Assembly (NCBI GenBank): GCA_050945275.1
Contig: JBMNSQ010000003.1
Location: 1-32,013, forward strand
DNA from: JAAYWY01 sp050945275
GTDB lineage: Bacteria; Bacillota; DTU030; DUMP01
Direction of reading: 5' to 3'
Length of the DNA stretch: 32,013 nt
Both the position numbers and the translations under genes were made by a program. How positions within the stretch are numbered: the stretch's first letter is position 1; every line of letters begins with the position of its first letter. Under the pieces are notes generated by a model. That model saw nothing but the letters and a program-made list of their open reading frames with translations. It was not told the DNA's origin and searched no databases. Positions 23,223 through 30,735 of this stretch are shown here, piece after piece.

Positions 23223-24533
23223 TTAAACTTTTTTATTACCCCACCAATGCTCTAGCCGGCGCTTGATTTCTTTTTCCTGTCCATTATCTGAAGGCGAATA
23301 ATATACACGATGGGAGACTCTATTCGGGCGGTAATTTTGCCGTACAAAATGTCCCTTATAGTCATGGGGGTACTTGTAAGCTTGACCAGCTCCACATTTA
23401 GCCACTTCATGAAAGGGTGCGTTTTTCAAGTGTAGTGGTACAGGCTCTACCTCAATATTGTTTACGTCTTCGAGTGCCCTATTTAAGGCTGTGTAGCTAG
23501 CATTGCTTTTGGGGGCCGTCGCTACATAAACAGTCGCCTGGGCCAGTGGAATTCGCCCCTCAGGAAGTCCTAATAGCTCCAATGCCTGTGCCGCAGCTAC
23601 CGCAACCTGTAAGGCCTCTGGATCGGCATTGCCAACATCCTCGGCCGCAGCAATAACTAGCCGGCGAGCAATAAACTTCGGATCTTCACCCGCTACTAGC
23701 ATCCTAGCTAGCCAATACAACGCGGCATCCGGGTCAGAACCACGCAGGCTTTTTATGTAAGCTGAAATGGTATCATAATGATAATCGCCTCCTGCATCGT
23801 AAGGCATGGTTTTAGTTGCGACTTTTTGTACCAGCTCTAATGTTATTGTTCCTCCGACAGAAGATGATGCTGCCGCTTGTTCGAGAATGTTAAGAGCTGC
23901 CCGACCATCCCCAGACGAAACACGCCAAATGGCATCTGCTGCCTCGGCGGTCAGAGTAAGATCCGATTTGCCCAAACCCCGCTCTTGGTCAGCCAGGGCC
24001 CGTTTAAGTATAGTAGTAATGGCCTCTTTACCTAAAGGCGAAAGCGAAACCACTTGGCAACGCGATAAAAGCGGCGAAGTAAGACTATAGTAGGGATTTT
24101 CCGTGGTGGCTCCAAGGAGTACAAGCAGCCCCTCTTCCACATGAGGAAGAAGGGCATCTTGTTGCGTCCGATTAAAACGATGAATTTCATCCAAAAACAA
24201 CAACGTTCGCTGGCCGAAAGTATGAAGACGGTCTTTAGCCTCTCGAACTACCTGCCGGACATCGGCCACGCCGGCTGCGACAGCACTCAATTGATAAAAA
24301 TGAGCCCGTACCTTTTTGGCCATCAGGCGAGCTAACGTAGTCTTACCACACCCGGGTGGACCCCATAGAATCAAAGAAATTAAGTATCCCTTATCTAAGG
24401 CCATGCGAAGAGGGGTACCGGATCCGAGAACTTCTTCTTGCCCGACGAATTCAGCCAATGTTTGAGGCCGCATTTTTTGTGCCAGAGGTGCTGCTTTCTT
24501 GTTTAGTGCTGAAAATAATGTGTCACCTGTCAT
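23223..24533 (-). CDS. rarA: Replication-associated recombination protein A (MgsA-like AAA+ ATPase)
   Basis: A 436-residue AAA+ ATPase related to clamp loaders. Walker A is GPPGCGKTT (58-66) and Walker B is LLFLDEIHRF (111-120). The C-terminal part has the family patterns NPYYSLTSPLLSRC, AAEDVGNADP and HLKNAPFHE. RarA/MgsA acts at stalled replication forks. Its ATG overlaps the threonine aldolase stop by one base (TAATG), so translation is coupled. Confidence 0.97.
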   Translation of the reverse strand: MTGDTLFSALNKKAAPLAQKMRPQTLAEFVGQEEVLGSGTPLRMALDKGYLISLILWGPPGCGKTTLARLMAKKVRAHFYQLSAVAAGVADVRQVVREAKDRLHTFGQRTLLFLDEIHRFNRTQQDALLPHVEEGLLVLLGATTENPYYSLTSPLLSRCQVVSLSPLGKEAITTILKRALADQERGLGKSDLTLTAEAADAIWRVSSGDGRAALNILEQAAASSSVGGTITLELVQKVATKTMPYDAGGDYHYDTISAYIKSLRGSDPDAALYWLARMLVAGEDPKFIARRLVIAAAEDVGNADPEALQVAVAAAQALELLGLPEGRIPLAQATVYVATAPKSNASYTALNRALEDVNNIEVEPVPLHLKNAPFHEVAKCGAGQAYKYPHDYKGHFVRQNYRPNRVSHRVYYSPSDNGQEKEIKRRLEHWWGNKKV

Positions 24534-25573
24534 TAAACCTCACCCTTGAGGATATTATTCATAACTGCCAATACCTTATCCGCGGATGATTGGTCTACAT
24601 CTTTGTGGGTCACAAAACGAATAGTGGTTGGTCCAAAATCGGTGGCCAACACTCCATTGCTTGTTAGCCAGTGTAATATATCTACTGCTGTTTGTCCACT
24701 GCTTTTCACATCAACCAGCACAATATTAGTATCTGGCGGTGTTACATCTAGCCCAGGCATATTAGCTAAACCGTTCGCTAGATACTTAGCCAACGCATGA
24801 TCCTCAGCCAGACGGCCTATCATCTCCTTGAGGGCAATGATACCGGGAGCAGCTAAAATTCCCGCCTGCCTCATCCCGCCGCCCAAGCGCTTGCGCCATT
24901 TACGAGCCTGCTTAATCCAGTCCTTGCGACCTACAATTACCGAACCCACCGGCGCACCCAACCCCTTAGATAAACATAAGGAAACAGAGTCAAAATGATC
25001 AGCAATCTCTCGGGCCTCAACATTTAAGGCCACGGCGGCATTAAATAGGCGCGCTCCGTCCAAGTGTAGCGGTATTTTGTGCCGAGTGCCGATAGCGGCT
25101 AGAGCAGCCAAATTAGAAATAGGGATAACTGCTCCACCAGCACGGTTATGAGTGTTTTCTATACAAATAAGTCCTGTGGGAGGAAAATGAATATCACAAG
25201 GCCGGATAGCCGCTTCTACGTCCGACGGTTTCATAGCCCCTCGTACTGCAGGTAAGGTCCTAAACTGAACCCCACCAATTAGCGCTGCTCCCCCAACTTC
25301 ATAATAAAAAATGTGGCTTTCACTCTCTAAGATCACTTCTTGTCCTGGCCTGGTATGGGTAAGTATTGCTATCAAATTGCCCTGAGTGCCACTGGTTACA
25401 AACAGTCCGGCTTCCTTTCCTAAGAGGTGTGCTGCCAGTTCCTCCAGCTCATTCACAGTTGGATCCTCACTATAAACATCGTCACCTACCTCAGCCTTAT
25501 ACATAGCTTCCCTCATCTGAGGCGTCGGCATGGTAACGGTGTCACTGCGAAAGTCTACCTGCTTACCCGGCAT
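24533..25573 (-). CDS. ltaE: Low-specificity L-threonine aldolase
   Basis: A 346-residue fold-type I PLP enzyme. The PLP lysine is K203 in SLCLSKGLGAPVGS, and LHLDGARLFNA (about 169-179) supplies the cofactor-binding Asp. It starts DFRSDTVTMP as usual for the family. It splits threonine (or allo-threonine) to glycine and acetaldehyde. The start overlaps the 5-formyl-THF cyclo-ligase gene by 11 bp, and its stop overlaps rarA, giving a tight three-gene unit. The glycine produced can feed one-carbon folate metabolism, which may explain the pairing. Confidence 0.95.
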   Translation of the reverse strand: MPGKQVDFRSDTVTMPTPQMREAMYKAEVGDDVYSEDPTVNELEELAAHLLGKEAGLFVTSGTQGNLIAILTHTRPGQEVILESESHIFYYEVGGAALIGGVQFRTLPAVRGAMKPSDVEAAIRPCDIHFPPTGLICIENTHNRAGGAVIPISNLAALAAIGTRHKIPLHLDGARLFNAAVALNVEAREIADHFDSVSLCLSKGLGAPVGSVIVGRKDWIKQARKWRKRLGGGMRQAGILAAPGIIALKEMIGRLAEDHALAKYLANGLANMPGLDVTPPDTNIVLVDVKSSGQTAVDILHWLTSNGVLATDFGPTTIRFVTHKDVDQSSADKVLAVMNNILKGEV

Positions 25574-26183
25574 GGTCAGTGTCCCCTTTCTCCCTTTCCT
25601 TTCGAATCTTAAGGCAATCGATTAGCTCCTTCTCTGTAACCAAAAAGTCTACCGGTCTATCGTGTTTCTCCGGCCATAATCTTGAAACCAATTGCAAATT
25701 AAAGGCCAGCCCCACACTGCACACATCCACCAACCTAGCCATCAGTCGATCGTAATACCCGCCCCCGTAGCCAATGCGATAGCCATCAGGAGAAAATGCT
25801 ACTCCTGGTACCACCACCAGGTCTAGCTCACTAAATGGTATCGGGGCAGCAGTGGGACTCGGTTCCAATAAACCGTAAAAGCTGGGCTGTAAATCAGCCC
25901 AGTCATTAATTTTAAGAAGAAGTAACTCCCGCCTTGACGGGACACACCGGGGCATAGCTATTCGCTTACCTTGGTGCAGAGACTCTTCAGTAAGAAACCT
26001 AGTATCTATCTCCGAACGTACACCAGCGAATAGAAGCACCGTTGAAGCTTGTTCGTATGGCAGCCAAACTAACAACCTCTTGGCGGCAGTAACACTACAG
26101 TGTTTATGCTGCACCGGGTCAAGAACATCGCGGCGCTTTATAATTTCCAGGCGAATGGCCCTCTTGTCTGTTTTTTTGTTCAT
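25563..26183 (-). CDS. 5-formyltetrahydrofolate cyclo-ligase
   Basis: A 206-residue ATP-dependent enzyme. The family signature GYGGGYYDRL is at 138-147, and a basic N-terminal stretch KTDKRAIRLEI contributes to nucleotide binding. It converts 5-formyl-THF to 5,10-methenyl-THF, salvaging a dead-end folate. Start ATG at 26183, close to AAGGA. It is first in the unit with threonine aldolase and rarA. Confidence 0.95.
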   Translation of the reverse strand: MNKKTDKRAIRLEIIKRRDVLDPVQHKHCSVTAAKRLLVWLPYEQASTVLLFAGVRSEIDTRFLTEESLHQGKRIAMPRCVPSRRELLLLKINDWADLQPSFYGLLEPSPTAAPIPFSELDLVVVPGVAFSPDGYRIGYGGGYYDRLMARLVDVCSVGLAFNLQLVSRLWPEKHDRPVDFLVTEKELIDCLKIRKEREKGDTDHAG

Positions 26184-26305
26184 TTCCTTCAGCCTCTCAG
26201 GACGGATATATGCTTAGGCGCATTGCAAAAAACAATGTCCAAGGTTCCTAAAGATCCATAAACGAGCAAGCTTTAATTAACGAGCCAATGATTGACTAAA
26301 TTCAG

Positions 26306-27019
26306 TCACTTAAAAGCTAGTAGATCACGCACACATTCACCAGCCATCAGCAGTCCGGCTACTGGCGGTACGAAGGATATGCTACCTGGCACAGGCCGTT
26401 TCTCTTGTTGCTGTTTATCATATGTAAACTTAATCGGTGGCACTGGAGAAAATACTACTTTAACTCCCGTGGTAATACCTTTCTCTTTAAGCTTTCGACG
26501 AACAACTCGTGCTAACGGACATCCCCTGGTGTCAGAAATATCGGCCACTTGAAAACCATCGGCACTAAGACGATTGCCGGCCCCCATAGAGGAAATTATC
26601 GGTATATGTAATTCCATGCTACGAACAATTAAGTCAACTTTTGCTGACACATCATCCACTGCATCCAGCACAAAATCGTAATCTTGGCAGAACAATGCCG
26701 GTGCAGTGCTTGGCTCATATCGCTTAAAGATAGCATCTACTTGGGCTGAGGGATTGATGCTGAGCACGCGTTCTTTCATAGAGAAGACTTTGGGTTGTCC
26801 AATACTATGAAGAGTAGCTTGCAGTTGGCGATTAAGATTGCTTTTTTCCACACAGTCGGGATCGATTAGTACCAGTCTGCCAACGCCAGCTCGAGCCAGA
26901 GCCTCCACGGCAAAACTTCCTACACCGCCAATGCCAAATATCGCCACCTTGGCTTTAGCTAGCTTGGCCAATCCTTTTTCTCCAATAAGTAACGAGGTTC
27001 GACTGAATTGCTCCAGCAC
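26306..27019 (-). CDS. tcdA: tRNA threonylcarbamoyladenosine dehydratase (TcdA/YrvM)
   Basis: A 237-residue E1-like enzyme from GTG 27019, with TTAGGAG 8 nt upstream. The open frame extends to 27154, but that part lies in a probable 6S RNA and its terminator. The ATP-binding motif GIGGVGS is at residues 29-35, followed by VLIDPDCVEKSNLNRQ. It dehydrates t6A37 to cyclic ct6A37 in tRNAs reading ANN codons. The gene order aspS, 6S RNA, tcdA (yrvM) is the same as in B. subtilis. Confidence 0.94.
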   Translation of the reverse strand: MLEQFSRTSLLIGEKGLAKLAKAKVAIFGIGGVGSFAVEALARAGVGRLVLIDPDCVEKSNLNRQLQATLHSIGQPKVFSMKERVLSINPSAQVDAIFKRYEPSTAPALFCQDYDFVLDAVDDVSAKVDLIVRSMELHIPIISSMGAGNRLSADGFQVADISDTRGCPLARVVRRKLKEKGITTGVKVVFSPVPPIKFTYDKQQQEKRPVPGSISFVPPVAGLLMAGECVRDLLAFK

Positions 27020-27032
27020 GAGTGCCACTCCT

Positions 27033-27057
27033 AAAAAATACCCCACCATGCCGTGGG
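27033..27057 (-). terminator. Terminator of the probable 6S RNA
   Basis: Minus strand stem CCCAC/GTGGG (27057-27053 with 27046-27042), then TATTTTTT at 27040-27033. It sits only 14 nt before the tcdA start, so tcdA needs readthrough or another promoter. Confidence 0.8.
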
Positions 27058-27225
27058 CCGGCCGTTTTTGAAGCTGCTCTCTCAAGCAGGTGGGTGCTTG
27101 CCTGGCAGTATTATACGTCCCCGCAAGGGGCGTGTATGTTACTGTCAGAGTCATAACTCCCTCTTCAAAGGTGTTGGCTCAAAACTGACCGACTCACCAC
27201 GTACACAGCAGGGATCCCTGTGGTT
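27033..27225 (-). ncRNA. ssrS: Probable 6S RNA
   Basis: The 190-nt region between aspS and tcdA has a near-consensus promoter and a terminator, but no gene. It can fold as a 6S-like rod. A closing stem can pair CTGCT...GTGGTG (near the 5' end) with CACCCAC...AGCAG. A large central bubble follows, carrying AGTTTTGAGCCAACACC on the 5' side. A long apical hairpin has CAGTAACATAC on one arm and GTATAATACTG on the other, around a CCCC/GGGG tip. Length and locus match B. subtilis BsrA, which lies between aspS and yrvM. 6S RNA binds sigma-A RNA polymerase and mimics an open promoter. The processed ends are uncertain. Confidence 0.75.
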
Positions 27226-27231
27226 AACTTT

Positions 27232-27260
27232 ATCTTAGCATACCGTGAAATGTTTTTCAA
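27232..27260 (-). promoter_or_regulatory. Sigma-A promoter of the probable 6S RNA
   Basis: Minus strand: TTGAAA (27260-27255), 17-bp spacer, TAAGAT (27237-27232) with an extended TGC just before it, predicting a start near 27225. It is placed about 48 bp after the aspS stop. Confidence 0.8.
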
Positions 27261-27307
27261 GGGTAAAGCATTGGTCTGACTGGGTTACTACGGTCCAAGT
27301 TTCTTCC

Positions 27308-29086
27308 TTAAATGGTAGGTTTTATCTTCAGCTCTGTCAACTGTTTGGGATTTACTTCACCTGGAGCAGCAGTTAGGAGGCAGGTCCCTGAAGCAGTTTT
27401 CGGAAAAGCCATAACGTCTCGAATGCTATGTTGACTCGTAAGAAGCATGATAAAACGATCAAGCCCAAAAGCAATCCCTCCATGAGGAGGAGTGCCATAC
27501 TCAAATGCTTCTAGAAGGAAACCAAACTTCTCTTTAGCCTCATCCAGAGATAGACCAAGAGCACGAAACATCTTTTCTTGTACGTCACGTTTATGAATCC
27601 TGATACTACCGCCACCGAGCTCAACGCCATTTAGCACGAGATCATAAGCCTTTGCCCGAACCAAGTTAGGGCTAGTCTCGAGATAAGACAAATCTTCATC
27701 TACCGGTGACGTAAACGGATGGTGCTTGGCTACATAGCGCTTGTCTTCCTCGCTCCACTCAAACAAAGGAAAATCAGTAACCCAAGCAAAAGCAAAATCG
27801 TTATCATTAACAAGATCAAGCTTTCGACCCAAGCAAAGCCGCAACTGGCCCATGGCCAAAGAAGCTGTATGTTCATCGGCAGCTACCATAAGCAGCAAAT
27901 CGCCTTCCTTAGCTGATAAGAGCTCCTTGAGACTGCTAATTTCCTCCACGGATAGCACCTTAGCCAGCGGAGAACGCACTTTTTCTTCCACTTCGAGTGC
28001 GATCCAGGCAAGACCTTTAGCTCCGAGCTGTGTTACTACAGCCGTTAAATCATCTATTTCCCGGCGTGTAAAACTGGCACCCCCTGGGACTGCCAAACCG
28101 CGAATAACGCCACCTTTTTTCAAGACCTGTTGGAAGACTTTAATGTTGGTTCCTTCAAATGCTGAACCTATATTAACCAAGGGTAAGTCAAATCTAAGAT
28201 CGGGTTTGTCACTTCCATAGCGCTCCATAGCCGTTTGGTAAGTAATGCGCACAAATGGAGTAGCTACTTGGCGGCCTAAAACTTCACGTAAGACAGTGGC
28301 TATCATCTCTTCCGTCAGCAGTTGAATATCTTGTGGTGTAACAAAAGACATCTCGATATCAATTTGGGTAAACTCCGGTTGCCGGTCCGCTCTTAGATCT
28401 TCGTCCCGAAAACAGCGGGCTATCTGAAAGTAACGCTCCATGCCAGCAACCATAAGCAGTTGCTTAAAGAGCTGCGGAGATTGTGGTAAACCGTAAAATT
28501 TACCAGGATTAAGACGGCTTGGCACTAAAAAATCACGGGCCCCTTCTGGAGTGCTGGCAGCAAGAATAGGCGTTTCTATTTCCAAAAAGCCGTGGGCATC
28601 AAGAAAGTCTCGTACTACTTTAACCACCTTGTGTCGTATAAGCATATTTTGTTGTAGTTCAGGACGACGAAGGTCCAGATACCGGTATCGTAATCGGACC
28701 ATCTCATCTACATCCACGTTATCTTCAATATAGAAGGGCGGGGTCTTAGCTGCATTTAGAACCCACATATCCTTGGCCAATACTTCTATGGTCCCTGTTT
28801 TTAGGTGTGCATTTTCGGTTCCCGCTGGCCGCCTACGAACAACACCTTTTACCGCCAATACATATTCATTGCGTACCATTTCTGCTTTATGAAAAGTTTC
28901 CGGAGCTGTATCGGGACTAAATACTACCTGAACCAAGCCCGAACGATCACGAAGATCAATAAATATAAGCCCACCATGATCACGCCGGCGTTGTACCCAG
29001 CCGTTTATAGTAGTGGTTTCCCCCACTAAACTCGCTAACTCCACACATGTATGAGTGCGTTGCCATGCTTCGCGCAAAAAAGCCAT
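27308..29086 (-). CDS. aspS: Aspartyl-tRNA synthetase (bacterial type, possibly non-discriminating)
   Basis: A 592-residue class II synthetase of bacterial type. It has the N-terminal anticodon-binding OB domain (GWVQRRRDHGGLIFIDLRD), the catalytic core (RYRYLDLRRP, FRDEDLRADRQPEFTQIDIE, GGIAFGLDR) and the inserted GAD domain. His37 and Gly89 fall where non-discriminating AspRS enzymes, such as that of Pseudomonas, carry His31 and Gly81 as I recall; E. coli's discriminating enzyme has Leu at the first site. If so, it charges both tRNA-Asp and tRNA-Asn, and GatCAB finishes the latter. It follows hisS by 40 bp in one T-box-controlled operon. Start ATG at 29086 with GGAAGGAG upstream. Confidence 0.98.
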   Translation of the reverse strand: MAFLREAWQRTHTCVELASLVGETTTINGWVQRRRDHGGLIFIDLRDRSGLVQVVFSPDTAPETFHKAEMVRNEYVLAVKGVVRRRPAGTENAHLKTGTIEVLAKDMWVLNAAKTPPFYIEDNVDVDEMVRLRYRYLDLRRPELQQNMLIRHKVVKVVRDFLDAHGFLEIETPILAASTPEGARDFLVPSRLNPGKFYGLPQSPQLFKQLLMVAGMERYFQIARCFRDEDLRADRQPEFTQIDIEMSFVTPQDIQLLTEEMIATVLREVLGRQVATPFVRITYQTAMERYGSDKPDLRFDLPLVNIGSAFEGTNIKVFQQVLKKGGVIRGLAVPGGASFTRREIDDLTAVVTQLGAKGLAWIALEVEEKVRSPLAKVLSVEEISSLKELLSAKEGDLLLMVAADEHTASLAMGQLRLCLGRKLDLVNDNDFAFAWVTDFPLFEWSEEDKRYVAKHHPFTSPVDEDLSYLETSPNLVRAKAYDLVLNGVELGGGSIRIHKRDVQEKMFRALGLSLDEAKEKFGFLLEAFEYGTPPHGGIAFGLDRFIMLLTSQHSIRDVMAFPKTASGTCLLTAAPGEVNPKQLTELKIKPTI

Positions 29087-29126
29087 ACACCCACTCCTTC
29101 CTTTGCCGATTCAAAGTTGTCTAGCC

Positions 29127-30398
29127 TTACTTTTTCTGCGATAATTTTTCCCTCAGAAAAGTAATCAATTGGTCTTGCAAAATTTCCTGTTGTTCGCCCA
29201 ACTTCATGTCACGGACCACGACAGCGTTTCTCATCTTCTCTTCACCGCCGACAATAACTAACCAATTAGCGCCGGAACGATTAGCAGCTTTTAGTTGAGC
29301 CCGAAGACTAGCTTGACGATAATCTTTGTCCGCCGCGATGTTGGCTTGCCGCAAGCTTGTCAAAAGGGCAAAAGCGTCGTTGCCATCCTCCTTGGTTAAA
29401 GCCGCTACATAAACACTCGGTTTGTTGTCACCAACTAAACCAGAACCCACCTTTTCCCATGCCAGCAGCAACCGATCTAACCCCATAGCAAACCCAACTC
29501 CTGGAGTTGGAGGTCCACCGCATTCTTCCACCAGGCCATCATAACGCCCACCGCCACAAACAGCCGTCTGGGCGCCTAATCCAGACCAGGTAACTTCAAA
29601 AACAGTTTTAGTATAATAGTCCAATCCCCGGACCAAAGTTGGGTTAAGTACGTACTTGACACCAACTGACTGCAGGCACTTTTTTACCGACTCAAAATGG
29701 TTACCGCACTCTGCACATAGATATTGTATGACTTGGGGAGCAGTTTTCGCCAGATTATGACAGTCTTCTTCTTTACAGTCTAGTACCCTGAGCGGATTTC
29801 GTTTTATGCGATCGCAACACGTTTTACATAGTCTGTTCTCATGCAAAGAAAGATAATCAAGTAACGCTTGTCGATATTGTTTGCGGCACAGAGGGCAACC
29901 AATACTGTTTAATTCAACCTCCAGATCGGTCAAACCTAGCCGTGTGCACAAATCCAATACCAAAGTAATGACCTCTGCATCCACTGAAGGATCATCGGCT
30001 CCAATGACCTCTACACCGAATTGAGAAAACTGGCGGTAACGCCCAGCTTGGGGACGGTCATATCGAAACATTGGACCCATGTAATAAAGTTTAACCGGCT
30101 GGGGACCGGCATAGAGTTTGTGTTCTAAATAGGCGCGGACGGTCGAAGCAGTAGCCTCCGGGCGCAAAGTAATACTTCGGTTGCCTCGATCAATAAATGT
30201 ATACATTTCCTTCTCAACAATATCGGTTGCTTCCCCGACACCGCGTCGAAACAGCTCCGTATGTTCAAACAGTGGCGGACGGATTTCACCGTACCCATAA
30301 AGGCGACAACAATCGCGTATGACTTCCTCCACATACTGCCATTTGGCAGTTTCCTCTGGCAGAAGATCGCGCGTGCCACGTGGCGCTGTGGTCAGCAT
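29127..30398 (-). CDS. hisS: Histidyl-tRNA synthetase
   Basis: A 423-residue class II synthetase of normal length. Motifs seen: RGTRDLLPEE at the start, LRPEATAS (motif 2 region), the histidine A motif GLDYYTKTVFE, and GGGRYDGL. A C-terminal anticodon-binding domain covers about 325-423. An unusual cysteine-rich insert, with CPLC, CKTCC and CAEC near residues 168-232, suggests a zinc site, seen in some bacterial HisRS. Start ATG at 30398 with GAGGAGGG upstream. It is first in the hisS-aspS operon under the T-box leader at 30421-30681. Confidence 0.98.
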   Translation of the reverse strand: MLTTAPRGTRDLLPEETAKWQYVEEVIRDCCRLYGYGEIRPPLFEHTELFRRGVGEATDIVEKEMYTFIDRGNRSITLRPEATASTVRAYLEHKLYAGPQPVKLYYMGPMFRYDRPQAGRYRQFSQFGVEVIGADDPSVDAEVITLVLDLCTRLGLTDLEVELNSIGCPLCRKQYRQALLDYLSLHENRLCKTCCDRIKRNPLRVLDCKEEDCHNLAKTAPQVIQYLCAECGNHFESVKKCLQSVGVKYVLNPTLVRGLDYYTKTVFEVTWSGLGAQTAVCGGGRYDGLVEECGGPPTPGVGFAMGLDRLLLAWEKVGSGLVGDNKPSVYVAALTKEDGNDAFALLTSLRQANIAADKDYRQASLRAQLKAANRSGANWLVIVGGEEKMRNAVVVRDMKLGEQQEILQDQLITFLREKLSQKK

Positions 30399-30420
30399 TT
30401 AATCCCTCCTCGAGATTGTA

Positions 30421-30681
30421 AATATAAAAAATACCCCCTCTTCCCCGGCCAAAGGCCTGCCAGGGACGGGAGAATTCCCGCGGTGCCACCCTGCTTGGGC
30501 ATAATGCCCCACTTTCTCTATAACGGAATAATCCGAACCAACCTACTTTATTCAGTCGGCTGCTCTGGGGTGTTTTTCGGTAGGGCAGCGATGGCTTAAG
30601 CTTGCAGTCATGGCTTAGGCTCCCTGAACATGCGCCTGCTACCTACTCTCCCCATCCATGCTTTGGTATATACCGATGTCG
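30421..30681 (-). promoter_or_regulatory. T-box riboswitch leader of hisS-aspS
   Basis: The core AGGGTGGCACCGCGGG is at 30492-30477. The antiterminator can form AGGG/CCCT and CGGGA/TCCCG. The competing terminator ends in TATTTTTTATATT (30433-30421). Stem I has the lower stem TGGGG/CCCCA (30654-30650 with 30570-30566), an AGAGUA 5' loop strand, and the 3' loop strand C-GAAA-AAC-A. By comparison with glyQ leaders (C-GAAA-GGC-A), the specifier is AAC (30574-30572), an Asn codon; a His CAC would overlap it by two nt and break the stem. It should let hisS-aspS be read when the sensed tRNA is uncharged. Confidence 0.92.
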
Positions 30682-30687
30682 ATTTTC

Positions 30688-30716
30688 ATTTTAACCATTC
30701 TTTAATGTCCTGTCAA
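30688..30716 (-). promoter_or_regulatory. Sigma-A promoter of hisS-aspS
   Basis: Minus strand: perfect TTGACA (30716-30711), 17-bp spacer, TAAAAT (30693-30688), predicting a start near 30681. It lies 20 bp after the alr stop. Confidence 0.88.
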
Positions 30717-30735
30717 TTGTAGGACCGTATAGCCT

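Noticed and set aside
27741..28220. 159-codon plus-strand frame
   Set aside because: Antisense shadow of aspS; Ser-rich, no ribosome site.
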